Origin: JAFARZ01 sp035651595 | GTDB lineage: Bacteria > Actinomycetota > Actinomycetes > Streptosporangiales > Streptosporangiaceae | DNA: 64,000 nucleotides | Direction of reading: 5' to 3' | NCBI GenBank assembly: GCA_035651595.1 | Contig: DASRFJ010000088.1 | Span: 16,443 to 80,442 of the forward strand | Shown: in pieces, positions 34,434-41,916 of the stretch | Numbering within the stretch: position 1 is the first letter of the stretch | Layout: every line of letters begins with the position of its first letter | Program-made: the position numbers and the translations under genes | The notes under the pieces: generated by a model | Database searches by the model: none | What the model was told of the DNA's origin: nothing | The model's input: only the letters and a program-made list of their open reading frames with translations

Positions 34434-36249
34434 CCGCCGCCGCCATGGTCGCGGGCACCTCGGAGTACCCCCGTGCCTGCATCGAGAACAGCCGCGCGTA
34501 CAGGCCCTGCCGCGCCATCAGCGTGTCGTGGTCGCCCTGCTCGCTCAGCACGCCGTCGGCCAGCACCAGGATGTGCCCCGCGTCGCGGACGGCGTTCAGC
34601 CGGTGCGAGATCAGCACGCTGGCCCGGCCCGCCCGTGTCGCGGCCAGCGTGGTGTGAATCGTGCGCTCCGCTTCCGGGTCCAGTCCCGAACTCGGCTCGT
34701 CGAGGATCATCAGGTCCCGCCCGCCGCGCAGGAACGCGCGGGCCAGCGCCACCCGCTGCCATTGCCCACCGGACAGCAGCACGCCGGCCTGCGGGTCCTT
34801 GTCATCCGCAGCCGTGTCCATGAAGCTTCTGGTGAGCAGTGTCTGGTAGCCCCGGGGCAGGGCTTCGAGCGTGGCGTGCACATCGGCCTGCTCCGCCGCG
34901 GCGGTCAGCGCGTCCGGCTGGTCCGCCAGCTCCAGGTCACCGACCGCGATGTTCTCCGCCGCGCTGAGCTCGTAGGTCATGTAGTCCTGGAACACGACGC
35001 TGATCCGGTTCCGGAGCGCGTCGAGGTCCAGCTCCCGCAGGTCGGTGCCATCCCACCGGATGCTGCCCCGCTCCGGGTCGTAGAACCGGCAGAGCAGCTT
35101 GACGAGGGTGCTCTTCCCCGAGCCGTTCTTGCCGACGATCGCCACCGCCTGGCCGTGCGGGATGAAGCAGCTTAGCCCGCGCAGCACCCACGGGCCGTCC
35201 GGGCTGTACCGGAACCAGACGTCGTCCAGCTCGATGCCGTAGCGCAGCGGACCAGGCGTGACCGGTGCCGCGGCGACAGGCATGTCCGGTCCGGCGGCAA
35301 GCACCTCATGGTAGCCCTGCACCATCAGCAGCGACTGGTAGGTCATGGCCGCGCTGGAAATCAGCCCTTGCACCGCCGACGACACGGACCCGAGCGCGAC
35401 GACGAAGACCGACATGTCGCCCACCGACAGCCGACCCGCGCCGGCCTGCCATGCCGCCCATAGCAGGCCGGCTGCCGCGACCAGAGCGCCGATGCTCGCC
35501 AGGCAGGCCTCGCTTGTCAGCGTCCGCCGGTCCACTCGCTGGCTTGCCTGCTGCGTCTCAACCAGCTCGCCGAGCATCCTCGCGCGGAAGAACTCGCCGA
35601 GGCCAAGCAGCCTGAGCTCTTTTGCCGCGGCGAGGTTGGCAAGCAGGCTGCTGTAGAAGTACTGGCGACGCTGCGCGTGGCTGATGCCGCTGAACAGCGC
35701 GGCCTGCCGCCTGGCTATGCCGCGCTGGAGGTAAATAGCCGGCACCGCCGCGAACAGGACCACCGCCGCCATGGGCGGGCTGAGCACGATAAGCGTGCCG
35801 AGGAATCCGGCCAGCGTGAGGCCAGAGCGCAGGACCTCGATGCCGCCGTTCACCACCTGCGCGGGTGCGGGAGCCCCGACCTGCCCGGCGACCCGCAGCC
35901 GGTCCTGGAAGGCCGGGTCCTCTAGCTTACGCAGACCGCGGATTTCGGTCACCGAGGTATACAGCTCTGCGGTGCCGGTCCGCGTGACCGCCCGGGTGAG
36001 CTGCGCCTGCGCGTAACGATCGGCGTTCGGCAGCAGCGTGTTGACGCCGCCGGCGATGGCAAGCAGGACCGCAAGCCCGATCAAGTGCCGCGGGTGGCCA
36101 ACCGCCAGTTCATCGAGTATGGCCCGGAGCAGCCAGGCTGTGGCCACCGGAGCAAGGCCGGTGAGCAGGGCGGTCACCACCTCGACCGCGACCAGGATCC
36201 GGCCGGCGCGCCAGCAGCGCGCAATCGAGCCAAGCAGCGTTCGTGTCAC
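34426..36249 (-). CDS. ABC exporter, fused permease-ATPase, of the 12-Cys peptide cluster
   Basis: A 607-residue type IV (MsbA-like) half-transporter. The membrane domain (1 to ~315) has about six helices; the ATPase has Walker A GKNGSGKS at 373-380, the signature LSGGQWQRVALARAF, Walker B LMILDEPSSGLDPEAE and the H-loop ISHRLNAV. No N-terminal C39 peptidase domain is present, so leader removal must be done by another enzyme, consistent with the overlapping S26 peptidase. Position downstream of the Cys-rich peptide genes suggests peptide export. Confidence 0.88.
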   Translation of the reverse strand: MTRTLLGSIARCWRAGRILVAVEVVTALLTGLAPVATAWLLRAILDELAVGHPRHLIGLAVLLAIAGGVNTLLPNADRYAQAQLTRAVTRTGTAELYTSVTEIRGLRKLEDPAFQDRLRVAGQVGAPAPAQVVNGGIEVLRSGLTLAGFLGTLIVLSPPMAAVVLFAAVPAIYLQRGIARRQAALFSGISHAQRRQYFYSSLLANLAAAKELRLLGLGEFFRARMLGELVETQQASQRVDRRTLTSEACLASIGALVAAAGLLWAAWQAGAGRLSVGDMSVFVVALGSVSSAVQGLISSAAMTYQSLLMVQGYHEVLAAGPDMPVAAAPVTPGPLRYGIELDDVWFRYSPDGPWVLRGLSCFIPHGQAVAIVGKNGSGKSTLVKLLCRFYDPERGSIRWDGTDLRELDLDALRNRISVVFQDYMTYELSAAENIAVGDLELADQPDALTAAAEQADVHATLEALPRGYQTLLTRSFMDTAADDKDPQAGVLLSGGQWQRVALARAFLRGGRDLMILDEPSSGLDPEAERTIHTTLAATRAGRASVLISHRLNAVRDAGHILVLADGVLSEQGDHDTLMARQGLYARLFSMQARGYSEVPATMAAADG

Positions 36250-36296
36250 GACGGTTGACGCTCTTTCGTGAATCTCAGCCGGACATCAGCCGCTGT

Positions 36297-36317
36297 GGCC
36301 TGGTATCGCTCCAGGCC
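36297..36317. terminator. Short hairpin between peptide 1 and exporter genes
   Basis: GGCCTGG and CCAGGCC around a 7-nt loop form a 7-bp stem in the 85-bp gap between the peptide-1 stop and the exporter start. It may attenuate read-through into the exporter, setting a higher peptide to transporter ratio. Weak as a terminator. Confidence 0.35.
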
Positions 36318-36334
36318 GCAGCAGCCCGGTGTGC

Positions 36335-36547
36335 TCAGCAGCACGGCGGCCCGAACGTGAAGCAAGCGCCGCAGGTAACACTGCAGTTACAGCCGACTGT
36401 GCAGTTCTGCTGCCATTCGTGGCAGTCCTTGCAGCCGTTGAAGCATCTCTGCGTGAATCCGTGCGGGCTGCAGGCACAAGCGGCAGCCTTGATCTTCGGT
36501 GCGACCAGGTTGAGCATCCGGTCGGCCAGCTCGTTGATAAGCGCCAT
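36335..36547 (-). CDS. 12-Cys small peptide, copy 1
   Basis: A 70-residue peptide with a leader-like N-terminus (LINELADRMLNLVAPK) and 12 cysteines at 24, 26, 35, 39, 42, 49, 53, 55, 59, 62, 69 and 70. The leader is an amphipathic helix, not a classic hydrophobic signal sequence. The Ala-rich run before Cys24 is a plausible cleavage site. ATG start with a strong AAGGGAGGTGAAACGAG ribosome site nearly identical to that of copy 3. I recognise no described family; an even Cys count beside a thioredoxin-like protein suggests a disulfide-rich exported peptide. Methylamine dehydrogenase light chain also has 12 Cys but is larger. Confidence 0.8.
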   Translation of the reverse strand: MALINELADRMLNLVAPKIKAAACACSPHGFTQRCFNGCKDCHEWQQNCTVGCNCSVTCGACFTFGPPCC

Positions 36548-36600
36548 CTCGTTTCACCTCCCTTCCTGGCTTGCGCGCAGTAGCATCCGGCGCCGGAGTC

Positions 36601-37152
36601 TCACGGCTGCCGGACAGCGGTGAGCGGCGCCAGCGTCGCCGGCTCGTGCGTGGCTTCGCTGAGCGATCCGGTCCCGTCCAGTACGAAGAACGTCGGGTAG
36701 CCGCGCACCTTGAAGGCCTTGTCGAGCTCGCCGTCATGGGACGCGAGCGTGATCCGCGCTACCTTAGCCACATCCTCCTGGTAGCTGACCTCATCGCCGT
36801 CGGGGTTGATCATCACCGCCAGGATCGAGTCCCGGTCGATCTGATTGGCGCGCACGTACTCCAGGAACGGCGGCACGCGCGTCGGGCAGGCCGAGCAGGT
36901 CGCGGAGAAGAACGCCACCATCCGCAGGCCGGCCGGTCCGCTCACCTGTTCCCCATCGAGGGTTTCCGCGGTAAACGACACGGGAGTCGCCCCGTCGGCC
37001 AGGTCGGTGATCGGGGCGTCGTCGTGCGATCCGTGGAAGCCCGCGAGCTGCTCGGTGTGTTCGCGCAACCTGCGGATGACGCCGAAGGTCAGCAGCAAAT
37101 CGGCCAGGCACAGCAGGCCCACCACCACGACCGCCGCGGTGAGGATAGCCAT
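36601..37152 (-). CDS. Membrane-anchored thioredoxin-like protein (MauD/TlpA type)
   Basis: A 183-residue protein with one N-terminal membrane helix (about 3-24) and a TlpA/MauD thioredoxin fold. The redox motif is CSAC at Cys86-Cys89 (FFSATCSACPTRVPPF) and the cis-Pro loop is RGYPTFFVLD. MauD is needed to form the six disulfides of the Cys-rich methylamine dehydrogenase light chain; by analogy this protein should form or isomerise disulfides in the 12-Cys peptides encoded on both sides. ATG at 37152 with AAAGG upstream; a GTG 9 bp earlier is possible. A SARP-type promoter lies about 110 bp upstream. Confidence 0.85.
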   Translation of the reverse strand: MAILTAAVVVVGLLCLADLLLTFGVIRRLREHTEQLAGFHGSHDDAPITDLADGATPVSFTAETLDGEQVSGPAGLRMVAFFSATCSACPTRVPPFLEYVRANQIDRDSILAVMINPDGDEVSYQEDVAKVARITLASHDGELDKAFKVRGYPTFFVLDGTGSLSEATHEPATLAPLTAVRQP

Positions 37153-37247
37153 GATTGACACCTTTCTATCGTCGATCGCGTCTCTATCGTCGACGCCTCT
37201 ATCGTCGCCACGCCGCGGCCGGCGCGGTTAGCGCAGCGTGAGCCCGG

Positions 37248-37293
37248 CCAGAATTCCGCACCGGTCTAACAGCGATGTAGCGCCGTTGTAGCG
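37248..37293 (-). promoter_or_regulatory. SARP-type promoter A, reading toward the thioredoxin-like gene
   Basis: On the minus strand two CGCTACA heptamers (37293-37287 and 37282-37276) sit exactly 11 bp apart, followed by a TTAGACC -10-like box (37269-37263) and CGGAATTCTGG. SARP activators bind heptameric direct repeats of 11-bp period just upstream of -10. The whole 46-bp layout is repeated at 37927-37972. Confidence 0.7.
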
Positions 37294-37364
37294 CCGCACG
37301 TCGCGCGTCGCGCGCCGCGGCCTGCCCGCTTGGCAAGCCGCGGCGGCGAAAATCCGGATTCGGC

Positions 37365-37580
37365 TCAGCAGCAAGCGATGACCCTGTAACAGGCGCCGCA
37401 TGAAGCCCCGCAGTCACAAGTGACCACGCAGTTCTGGTGGTATTCGTAACAGTCGGTGCAGAAGCCGCCGTAGCATTTCTGGGTGTAGTGCTTGCCGGCA
37501 TCGGTGCAGCAAGCGCCCGCGGTGAGCTTCGGCGCGACCACGCTCAGCATGCGGTCCGCGATCTTGTCGATCAGCGCCAC
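37365..37580 (-). CDS. 12-Cys small peptide, copy 2
   Basis: A 71-residue paralogue of copy 1. Leader-like segment ALIDKIADRMLSVVAPK, then TAGA before the first Cys pair. Cysteines are at 24, 25, 36, 41, 44, 51, 55, 57, 61, 64, 70 and 71, matching copies 1 and 3 one for one; the terminal CC is invariant. GTG start at 37580 preceded by GAAGGGAG. A longer ORF from 37781 is only read-through of copy 3 in another frame. Likely product is an exported disulfide-rich peptide; activity unknown. Confidence 0.8.
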   Translation of the reverse strand: MALIDKIADRMLSVVAPKLTAGACCTDAGKHYTQKCYGGFCTDCYEYHQNCVVTCDCGASCGACYRVIACC

Positions 37581-37601
37581 GTCCGTGTCACTCCCTTCTG
37601 T

Positions 37602-37636
37602 CGTACGGCTGGCGCGGCTCGCGCGCCAGCCGTACG
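37602..37636. terminator. 15-bp perfect hairpin between peptides 3 and 2
   Basis: CGTACGGCTGGCGCG (37602-37616) and its exact complement (37622-37636) flank a 5-nt loop immediately after peptide 3 and before the ribosome site of peptide 2. No U-tract. It could be an attenuator or mRNA stabiliser that makes peptide 3 more abundant. Confidence 0.6.
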
Positions 37637-37644
37637 AATCGTGC

Positions 37645-37866
37645 TTAACAGCAGGCCACGACCTTGTAGCAGGCGCCGCAGTTGGTGATCTCACAGAAGC
37701 AGTTGATGACGCAGTTCTGGTGCCAGATGTAGCAGTCAGTGCAGAAGCCGCCGTAGCAGTTCTCCGTGACGTGCTTGCCATTGCTGAGGCAGCAAGAAGC
37801 TCCAGCGGTGGCCTTCGGCGCGACCAGACTGAGCATCCCGTCCGCGATCTTGTTGATCAGCGTCAC
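37645..37866 (-). CDS. 12-Cys small peptide, copy 3
   Basis: A 73-residue paralogue. Leader TLINKIADGMLSLVAPK, then TAGAS before the first Cys pair; cysteines at 25, 26, 37, 42, 45, 52, 56, 58, 63, 66, 72 and 73. The core CYGGFCTDCY and HQNC are shared with copy 2. GTG start at 37866 after GGAGGTGAAACGAAC. It is first in the leftward unit and is directly preceded by SARP-type promoter B. Confidence 0.8.
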   Translation of the reverse strand: MTLINKIADGMLSLVAPKATAGASCCLSNGKHVTENCYGGFCTDCYIWHQNCVINCFCEITNCGACYKVVACC

Positions 37867-37926
37867 GTTCGTTTCACCTCCGTTCCGTGTTCTGTGGTTT
37901 TGCGCGGGTTGCGCGCTTTGGCCTTG

Positions 37927-37972
37927 CCAGAATTCCGTTCGGGTCTAACATCGCTGTAGCGTTGCAGTAGCA
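37927..37972 (-). promoter_or_regulatory. SARP-type promoter B, reading toward peptide 3
   Basis: Minus-strand heptamers TGCTACT (37972-37966) and CGCTACA (37961-37955), 11 bp apart, are followed at the same distance as in promoter A by TTAGACC (37948-37942) and CGGAATTCTGG. The site lies between peptide 3 and the divergent SARP gene and may serve autoregulation too. Confidence 0.7.
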
Positions 37973-38001
37973 CCCCCAGTGAAAAGCCTGAGGCTACGGG
38001 T

Positions 38002-39963
38002 ATGGAGTTTTTCCTGCTCGGGTCGTTGCACGTTTGCCCAGTTGCGCGAGCTGAGATCCCGGTGCCGCCCGGTAAACAGCGGGTCTTGCTTGCCGTGCTG
38101 CTGCTCCATGCCAACCACGCGGTGTCCGCTGGGATCCTGGTCGAGGCGCTGTGGGGGAGTGAGCCGCCGCCGTCCGCCCATGCCGCCCTGCGCAACTACG
38201 TGAAGCGGCTGCGCAAGGCGCTCGGCGACGGCGACCACACGCTCATCAGGTCGGTCCCTGGCGGGTACCTGATCCGCGCGGACGCGAACGACCTGGACGT
38301 GACCAGGTTCGAAGAACAAGAACGGGCCGGGCGGGAGGCGGTCGCGGCGGGCGACTGGGAGCGCGCCGCGGGCCTGCTGCACGCCGCGCTGGCGCTGTGG
38401 CGCGGCGAGGCGCTGGAGGATGTGCGCTCGGAGTGGCTGGCCGCCCGTGAGGTGCCGCGGCTGGCCGAGCTGCGGCTGCGCGCGCTGGAAACGCGGATCG
38501 ACCTGGACCTGCGGCTCGGCCGCCGGCCCGAGGCGATCGCGGACCTGTGGCGGCTCACCAAGGCCCATCCGCTCCGGGAGCGGCTGCACCAGCTGCTGAT
38601 GCTGGCGCTGTGCCAGGACGGCCGGTACGGCGAGGCGCTGGCCGTCTACCAGGCCGCGCGGCGGGTGCTGGTCAGCGAACTGGGCACCGAGCCAGGCCCG
38701 GCACTGCGTCAGCTGCACCAGCAGATCCTCGCCTCGGATCCGTCGCTGGCCGGGCCGGGCCAGCGGCACGCGCCACCCGCCGCGGTGTACCTGGGCGGCG
38801 GGCGCACCGCGGGAACCGCGGCTGAGTCCCCGCGCGGGAAGCCGCAACAGCTTCCGGTGGCCGCGCGGCTGTTCGCTGGCCGCGCCGCCGAGCTGGTGAC
38901 GCTGCGGCGGATCACCGAGGAGCCGGCCGGCAGCGGCCTGCCGGTGATCATCGCGGTCACCGGCGCGGCCGGCGTCGGCAAGACCGCGCTCGCATTGCGC
39001 TGGGCGCACGAGGTGGCCGGCCGCTTCCCGGACGGGCAGCTGCACGCGGACCTGCGTGGCTACGATCCAGGTTCGCCGGTGCCCGCGGAGGAGGTGCTGG
39101 CCGGCTTCCTCCGCTCGCTCGGCGTGCCGGGTCCGGAGATCCCGGCGGACCAAAGCGAACGCGCGGCCCGCTTCCGTGGCCTGCTCGCCGGTCGGCGGCT
39201 GCTCGTGGTGCTTGACAACGCCAGGTCCGCCGAGCACGTCAGGCCGCTGCTGCCCGCGGCACCCGGCTGCGCCGTGGTCGTGACCAGCCGCGACGCGCTC
39301 GCCGGGTTGGTGGTACGGGACGGCGCGCAGCGGGTGGACCTGGACCTGCTGCCGCTTGCCGACGCGGTGTGCCTGCTCCGGTCGCTGATCGGCGGCCGGG
39401 TGGACGCGGACCCGGCTGCGGCGCGGACCCTGGCCGAGCAGTGCGCCCGGCTGCCGCTCGCCCTGCGCGCCGCCGCCGAGCTGGCCGCGGATCGCCCGGC
39501 CGAGCCGCTCGCCGAGCTTGTGTGGCAGCTGGGCGACCGGCACCAGCGACTCGATCTGCTGGACGGTGGCGGCGACCCGCGGACCGCCGTGCGCGCCGTG
39601 TTCTCCTGGTCCTACCAGCACCTCGACCGAGACTCCGCGCGCGCGTTCCGCCTGCTGGGCCTGCATCCGGGCATCGACATCGAGGCGTCCGGCGGCGCGG
39701 CGCTGATGGACACCACGGTGGCGCACGCGCGCAGGCTGCTGATCGCGCTCGCCCGCGCGCACTTGATCCGGCAGACCGGCCGGGCGCGATACGCGATGCA
39801 CGACCTGCTGCGCGCGTACGCGGCGGAGCTGGCCGTCGCCTGTGACAGCGATCGCGGAGAGGCCCTGCGGCGGCTTCGGGCGCACGCCACGCCAGCGAGC
39901 GCGTACCCGGCTATGCAGGCAAGTCAGAGGATAGGCTTGGCTTCTCCAGAAGGAGGAGCGTGA
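38002..39963 (+). CDS. AfsR/SARP family transcriptional activator with NB-ARC domain
   Basis: A 653-residue regulator. Residues 1 to ~95 are an OmpR-like winged helix (PPGKQRVLLAVLLLHANHAV, LRNYVKRLRKALG), ~97-245 a bacterial transcriptional activation domain, and ~310-600 an NB-ARC ATPase (AVTGAAGVGKTALALRW; LLVVLDNARSAEHV). It lacks the C-terminal TPR array of full AfsR and ends soon after the winged NB-ARC tail, so it may be truncated. It is divergent from the 12-Cys peptide genes, whose two promoters carry SARP-style heptamers, so it is their probable activator. Confidence 0.88.
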   Translation: MEFFLLGSLHVCPVARAEIPVPPGKQRVLLAVLLLHANHAVSAGILVEALWGSEPPPSAHAALRNYVKRLRKALGDGDHTLIRSVPGGYLIRADANDLDVTRFEEQERAGREAVAAGDWERAAGLLHAALALWRGEALEDVRSEWLAAREVPRLAELRLRALETRIDLDLRLGRRPEAIADLWRLTKAHPLRERLHQLLMLALCQDGRYGEALAVYQAARRVLVSELGTEPGPALRQLHQQILASDPSLAGPGQRHAPPAAVYLGGGRTAGTAAESPRGKPQQLPVAARLFAGRAAELVTLRRITEEPAGSGLPVIIAVTGAAGVGKTALALRWAHEVAGRFPDGQLHADLRGYDPGSPVPAEEVLAGFLRSLGVPGPEIPADQSERAARFRGLLAGRRLLVVLDNARSAEHVRPLLPAAPGCAVVVTSRDALAGLVVRDGAQRVDLDLLPLADAVCLLRSLIGGRVDADPAAARTLAEQCARLPLALRAAAELAADRPAEPLAELVWQLGDRHQRLDLLDGGGDPRTAVRAVFSWSYQHLDRDSARAFRLLGLHPGIDIEASGGAALMDTTVAHARRLLIALARAHLIRQTGRARYAMHDLLRAYAAELAVACDSDRGEALRRLRAHATPASAYPAMQASQRIGLASPEGGA

Positions 39964-39969
39964 TCCGCC

Positions 39970-41043
39970 ATGCCTGACCGGCCCGCTACCTTGCGGGACG
40001 TCGCCGCCGCGGCCCGGGTTCACCCGGCCACCGCCTCGCGCGCGCTCAACCCGGAAACCCGGATCCTGGTCAGCGAGGACACCGCGCGCCGGGTAGCGGC
40101 GGCCGCGGCGAAGCTGGGCTACCGGCCCAACCCGGTGGCGCGCAGCCTGCGCACCCGCCGCTCGCACACGGTCGGCGTGCTGATCCCTGACCTGAACAAC
40201 CCGCTGTTCCCCCCCATCGTGCGCGGCCTGGAAGACAAGCTGGCGGCGGCCGGATACGTGGCGCTGCTCGGCAACACCGACGCGGACGCGAACCGGGAGC
40301 GGATGCTGTTCGAACAGATGCGGGCGCGGCATGTGGACGGGTTCGTGCTGGCCACGGCCACGATCCACGACAAGATCCTGGCTGAGGCCGCCAAGGCCGA
40401 GCTGCCCGTGGTGCTGATGAACCGGCTTGCCCAGGACTACGCCTTCCCTTCGGTCTCGGTGGACAACGAGCAGGGCGCCCGGATGGCGATCACCCACCTG
40501 GCCCGGCTCGGGCATACCCGCATCGCGCACATCGCCGGACCGCAGGAGGCCTCGACCGGCGTCAGCCGGCTGCGCGGGTTCCGCGACGGGATGGCGCAGC
40601 ATCAGCTCACCGTGGACGACGGCCTCATCACCTACGCCAGCCGGTACACGGTCGAAGAGGGCAAGCGCTGCTGCCGCGAGCTGCTCGCCCGCCGGGACGC
40701 GGACGGCGCGGACGAGCCGTTCACCGCGATCTCGGCGGCCAACGACATGCTCGCGGTCGGCTGCTACGCCGCGCTGGAGGAAACCTCGCTCCAGTGCCCG
40801 GACGACCTGTCCGTGATCGGCTTCAACGACATGCCGTTCATCGACCGGCTGCGCCCGCCGCTGACCACCGTGCGCTTCCCGCACTACCAGCTGGGCACCG
40901 AAGCCGCGCAACTGCTGCTCGAGCGGATCAGCGGGGGCGAGGGCCCGGTGAAGATCCTCTACCTGGCGCCCGAACTCGTGGTGCGCGGTTCCACCGTCGC
41001 CATGACGCGGCTCGCGCCGTCCCCGGCAGCCGATCCGGAATGA
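39970..41043 (+). CDS. LacI family transcriptional regulator
   Basis: A 357-residue repressor with the LacI HTH (TLRDVAAAARVHPATASRALN, hinge LGYRPNPVARSLRTRRS) and a periplasmic-binding-protein-like sensor domain (VGVLIPDLNNPLFPPIVRGLE, VIGFNDMPFIDRLRPPLTTV). ATG at 39970 after AGAAGGAGGAG. The last base of its TGA stop is the first base of the 356-bp repeat element, so insertion of the element probably created the present stop. Candidate targets are the dehydrogenase-Liv operon downstream, preceded by two LacI-type operators. Confidence 0.92.
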   Translation: MPDRPATLRDVAAAARVHPATASRALNPETRILVSEDTARRVAAAAAKLGYRPNPVARSLRTRRSHTVGVLIPDLNNPLFPPIVRGLEDKLAAAGYVALLGNTDADANRERMLFEQMRARHVDGFVLATATIHDKILAEAAKAELPVVLMNRLAQDYAFPSVSVDNEQGARMAITHLARLGHTRIAHIAGPQEASTGVSRLRGFRDGMAQHQLTVDDGLITYASRYTVEEGKRCCRELLARRDADGADEPFTAISAANDMLAVGCYAALEETSLQCPDDLSVIGFNDMPFIDRLRPPLTTVRFPHYQLGTEAAQLLLERISGGEGPVKILYLAPELVVRGSTVAMTRLAPSPAADPE

Positions 41044-41398
41044 TTGCGGACACTTACCCCCAAACTGACACCGTTCGCTAATTCGCGGCAGCTCACCTGG
41101 GGCCGCCCGACCGCGATTGCCGCGCGGCCGGCGGTGCGCAGTCTGTGCCTGGAGTGCACTGTGCGGCTAACGGGACACGAGCACACCGGCAGGCCCGTCA
41201 GCAACGTGGACGTTTACCCCTTCGTGGAGGATCGACCCCCGTACGCGAGGGCCGCGTTACCACGAAGGGCAAAAACACCACGTTACCGGGGCCGTCCCCG
41301 CCCATCGAAGCCAGCCGCTGCCCCGCCGGGCGGTCGGCGAACCCGGCCAGCCCCGGAACAAGCCAACTGTGCCCGATCCGGGGGTAAGTGTCCGCAAT
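41043..41398. mobile_element. 356-bp MITE-like element with 19-bp terminal inverted repeats
   Basis: The ends ATTGCGGACACTTACCCCC (41043-41061) and its exact complement (41380-41398) define the element. The interior contains a hairpin built on CCCCTTCGTGG/CCACGAAGGG arms and a conserved stretch including CTCCAGGCACAGACTGCGC on the minus strand. Both strands have open frames, but no transposase motif is visible. It is non-autonomous. Related sequences occur at 8396-8448, 13833-13878 and 63596-63858. Confidence 0.8.
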
Positions 41399-41414
41399 CT
41401 GGCGCGCCTGACGA

Positions 41415-41548
41415 CGCGCCCGGACACGCGCGGGCACGCCCGGGCGCGCCCCGGCACGCGCGGGCGCGCCCCGGACACGCGCGGGCGCGCCCCGGACACG
41501 CGCGGGCACGCCCCGGACACGCGCGGGCACGCCCGGGCGCGCGCGGAA
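41415..41548. repeat. GC-rich 21-bp tandem repeat
   Basis: About five to six imperfect copies of a 21-bp unit with core GGACACGCGCGGGCACGCCC follow the MITE-like element directly. The array is almost pure G and C. A frame through it would encode repeated HARARPG, which I regard as incidental. Confidence 0.8.
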
Positions 41549-41608
41549 ATCAGGCCGCGGCCCGGTCAACGCTCCGTGATCATGGCGCTCACCAGCACAG
41601 CAAGCCGC

Positions 41609-41622
41609 TGCAATCGTTTGCC
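41609..41622. promoter_or_regulatory. LacI-family operator candidate 1
   Basis: TGCAATCGTTTGCC matches the general LacI-family consensus TGCAAnCGnTTGCA at all but the final base. It lies about 400 bp upstream of the dehydrogenase start and 570 bp downstream of a LacI gene. Confidence 0.5.
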
Positions 41623-41902
41623 GCACATTGCGCCACAGTAGCCACGCATTTATCGTTGGTAGTTAAGCGTTTGGGTTCGGACCCGAACGGTTCCGGCTCG
41701 CTCGCGACTACACACGATCGCATTGCCGAGGCATGGCGTGATGCGACTCCGGTCAGTGACGACACAGGCGGTGCTTCTGGCACGGAAGGTACAGAATGAG
41801 ACCCTCTGGTAACGAGTGGTTTGAGATAATTGGGGGTACGGGTTGATAACAGATTCGCCGGTCGGCATTGACAAACTAGCCGGTTGAGGCCAGCCTCGGG
41901 TG

Positions 41903-41916
41903 TGCAAACGATTGTT
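41903..41916. promoter_or_regulatory. LacI-family operator candidate 2
   Basis: TGCAAACGATTGTT fits TGCAAnCGnTTGCA except for the last two bases and sits about 100 bp before the dehydrogenase ATG, a good position for repression. Paired with the site 294 bp upstream it could allow looping. Confidence 0.5.

Noticed and set aside
36335..37866. Metallothionein identity for the 12-Cys peptides
   Set aside because: Cys fraction could fit, but the leader, exporter, signal peptidase and thioredoxin-like neighbours point to an exported oxidised peptide; not fully excluded.
41415..41548. Possible CRISPR array
   Set aside because: Units are contiguous imperfect 21-bp tandem copies with no unique spacers, and no cas gene is near.
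41044..41799. Plus-strand ORF through the MITE-like element and tandem repeat
   Set aside because: The translation is repeat sequence (HARARPG units) and the frame differs in the other element copy, which has an in-frame stop.
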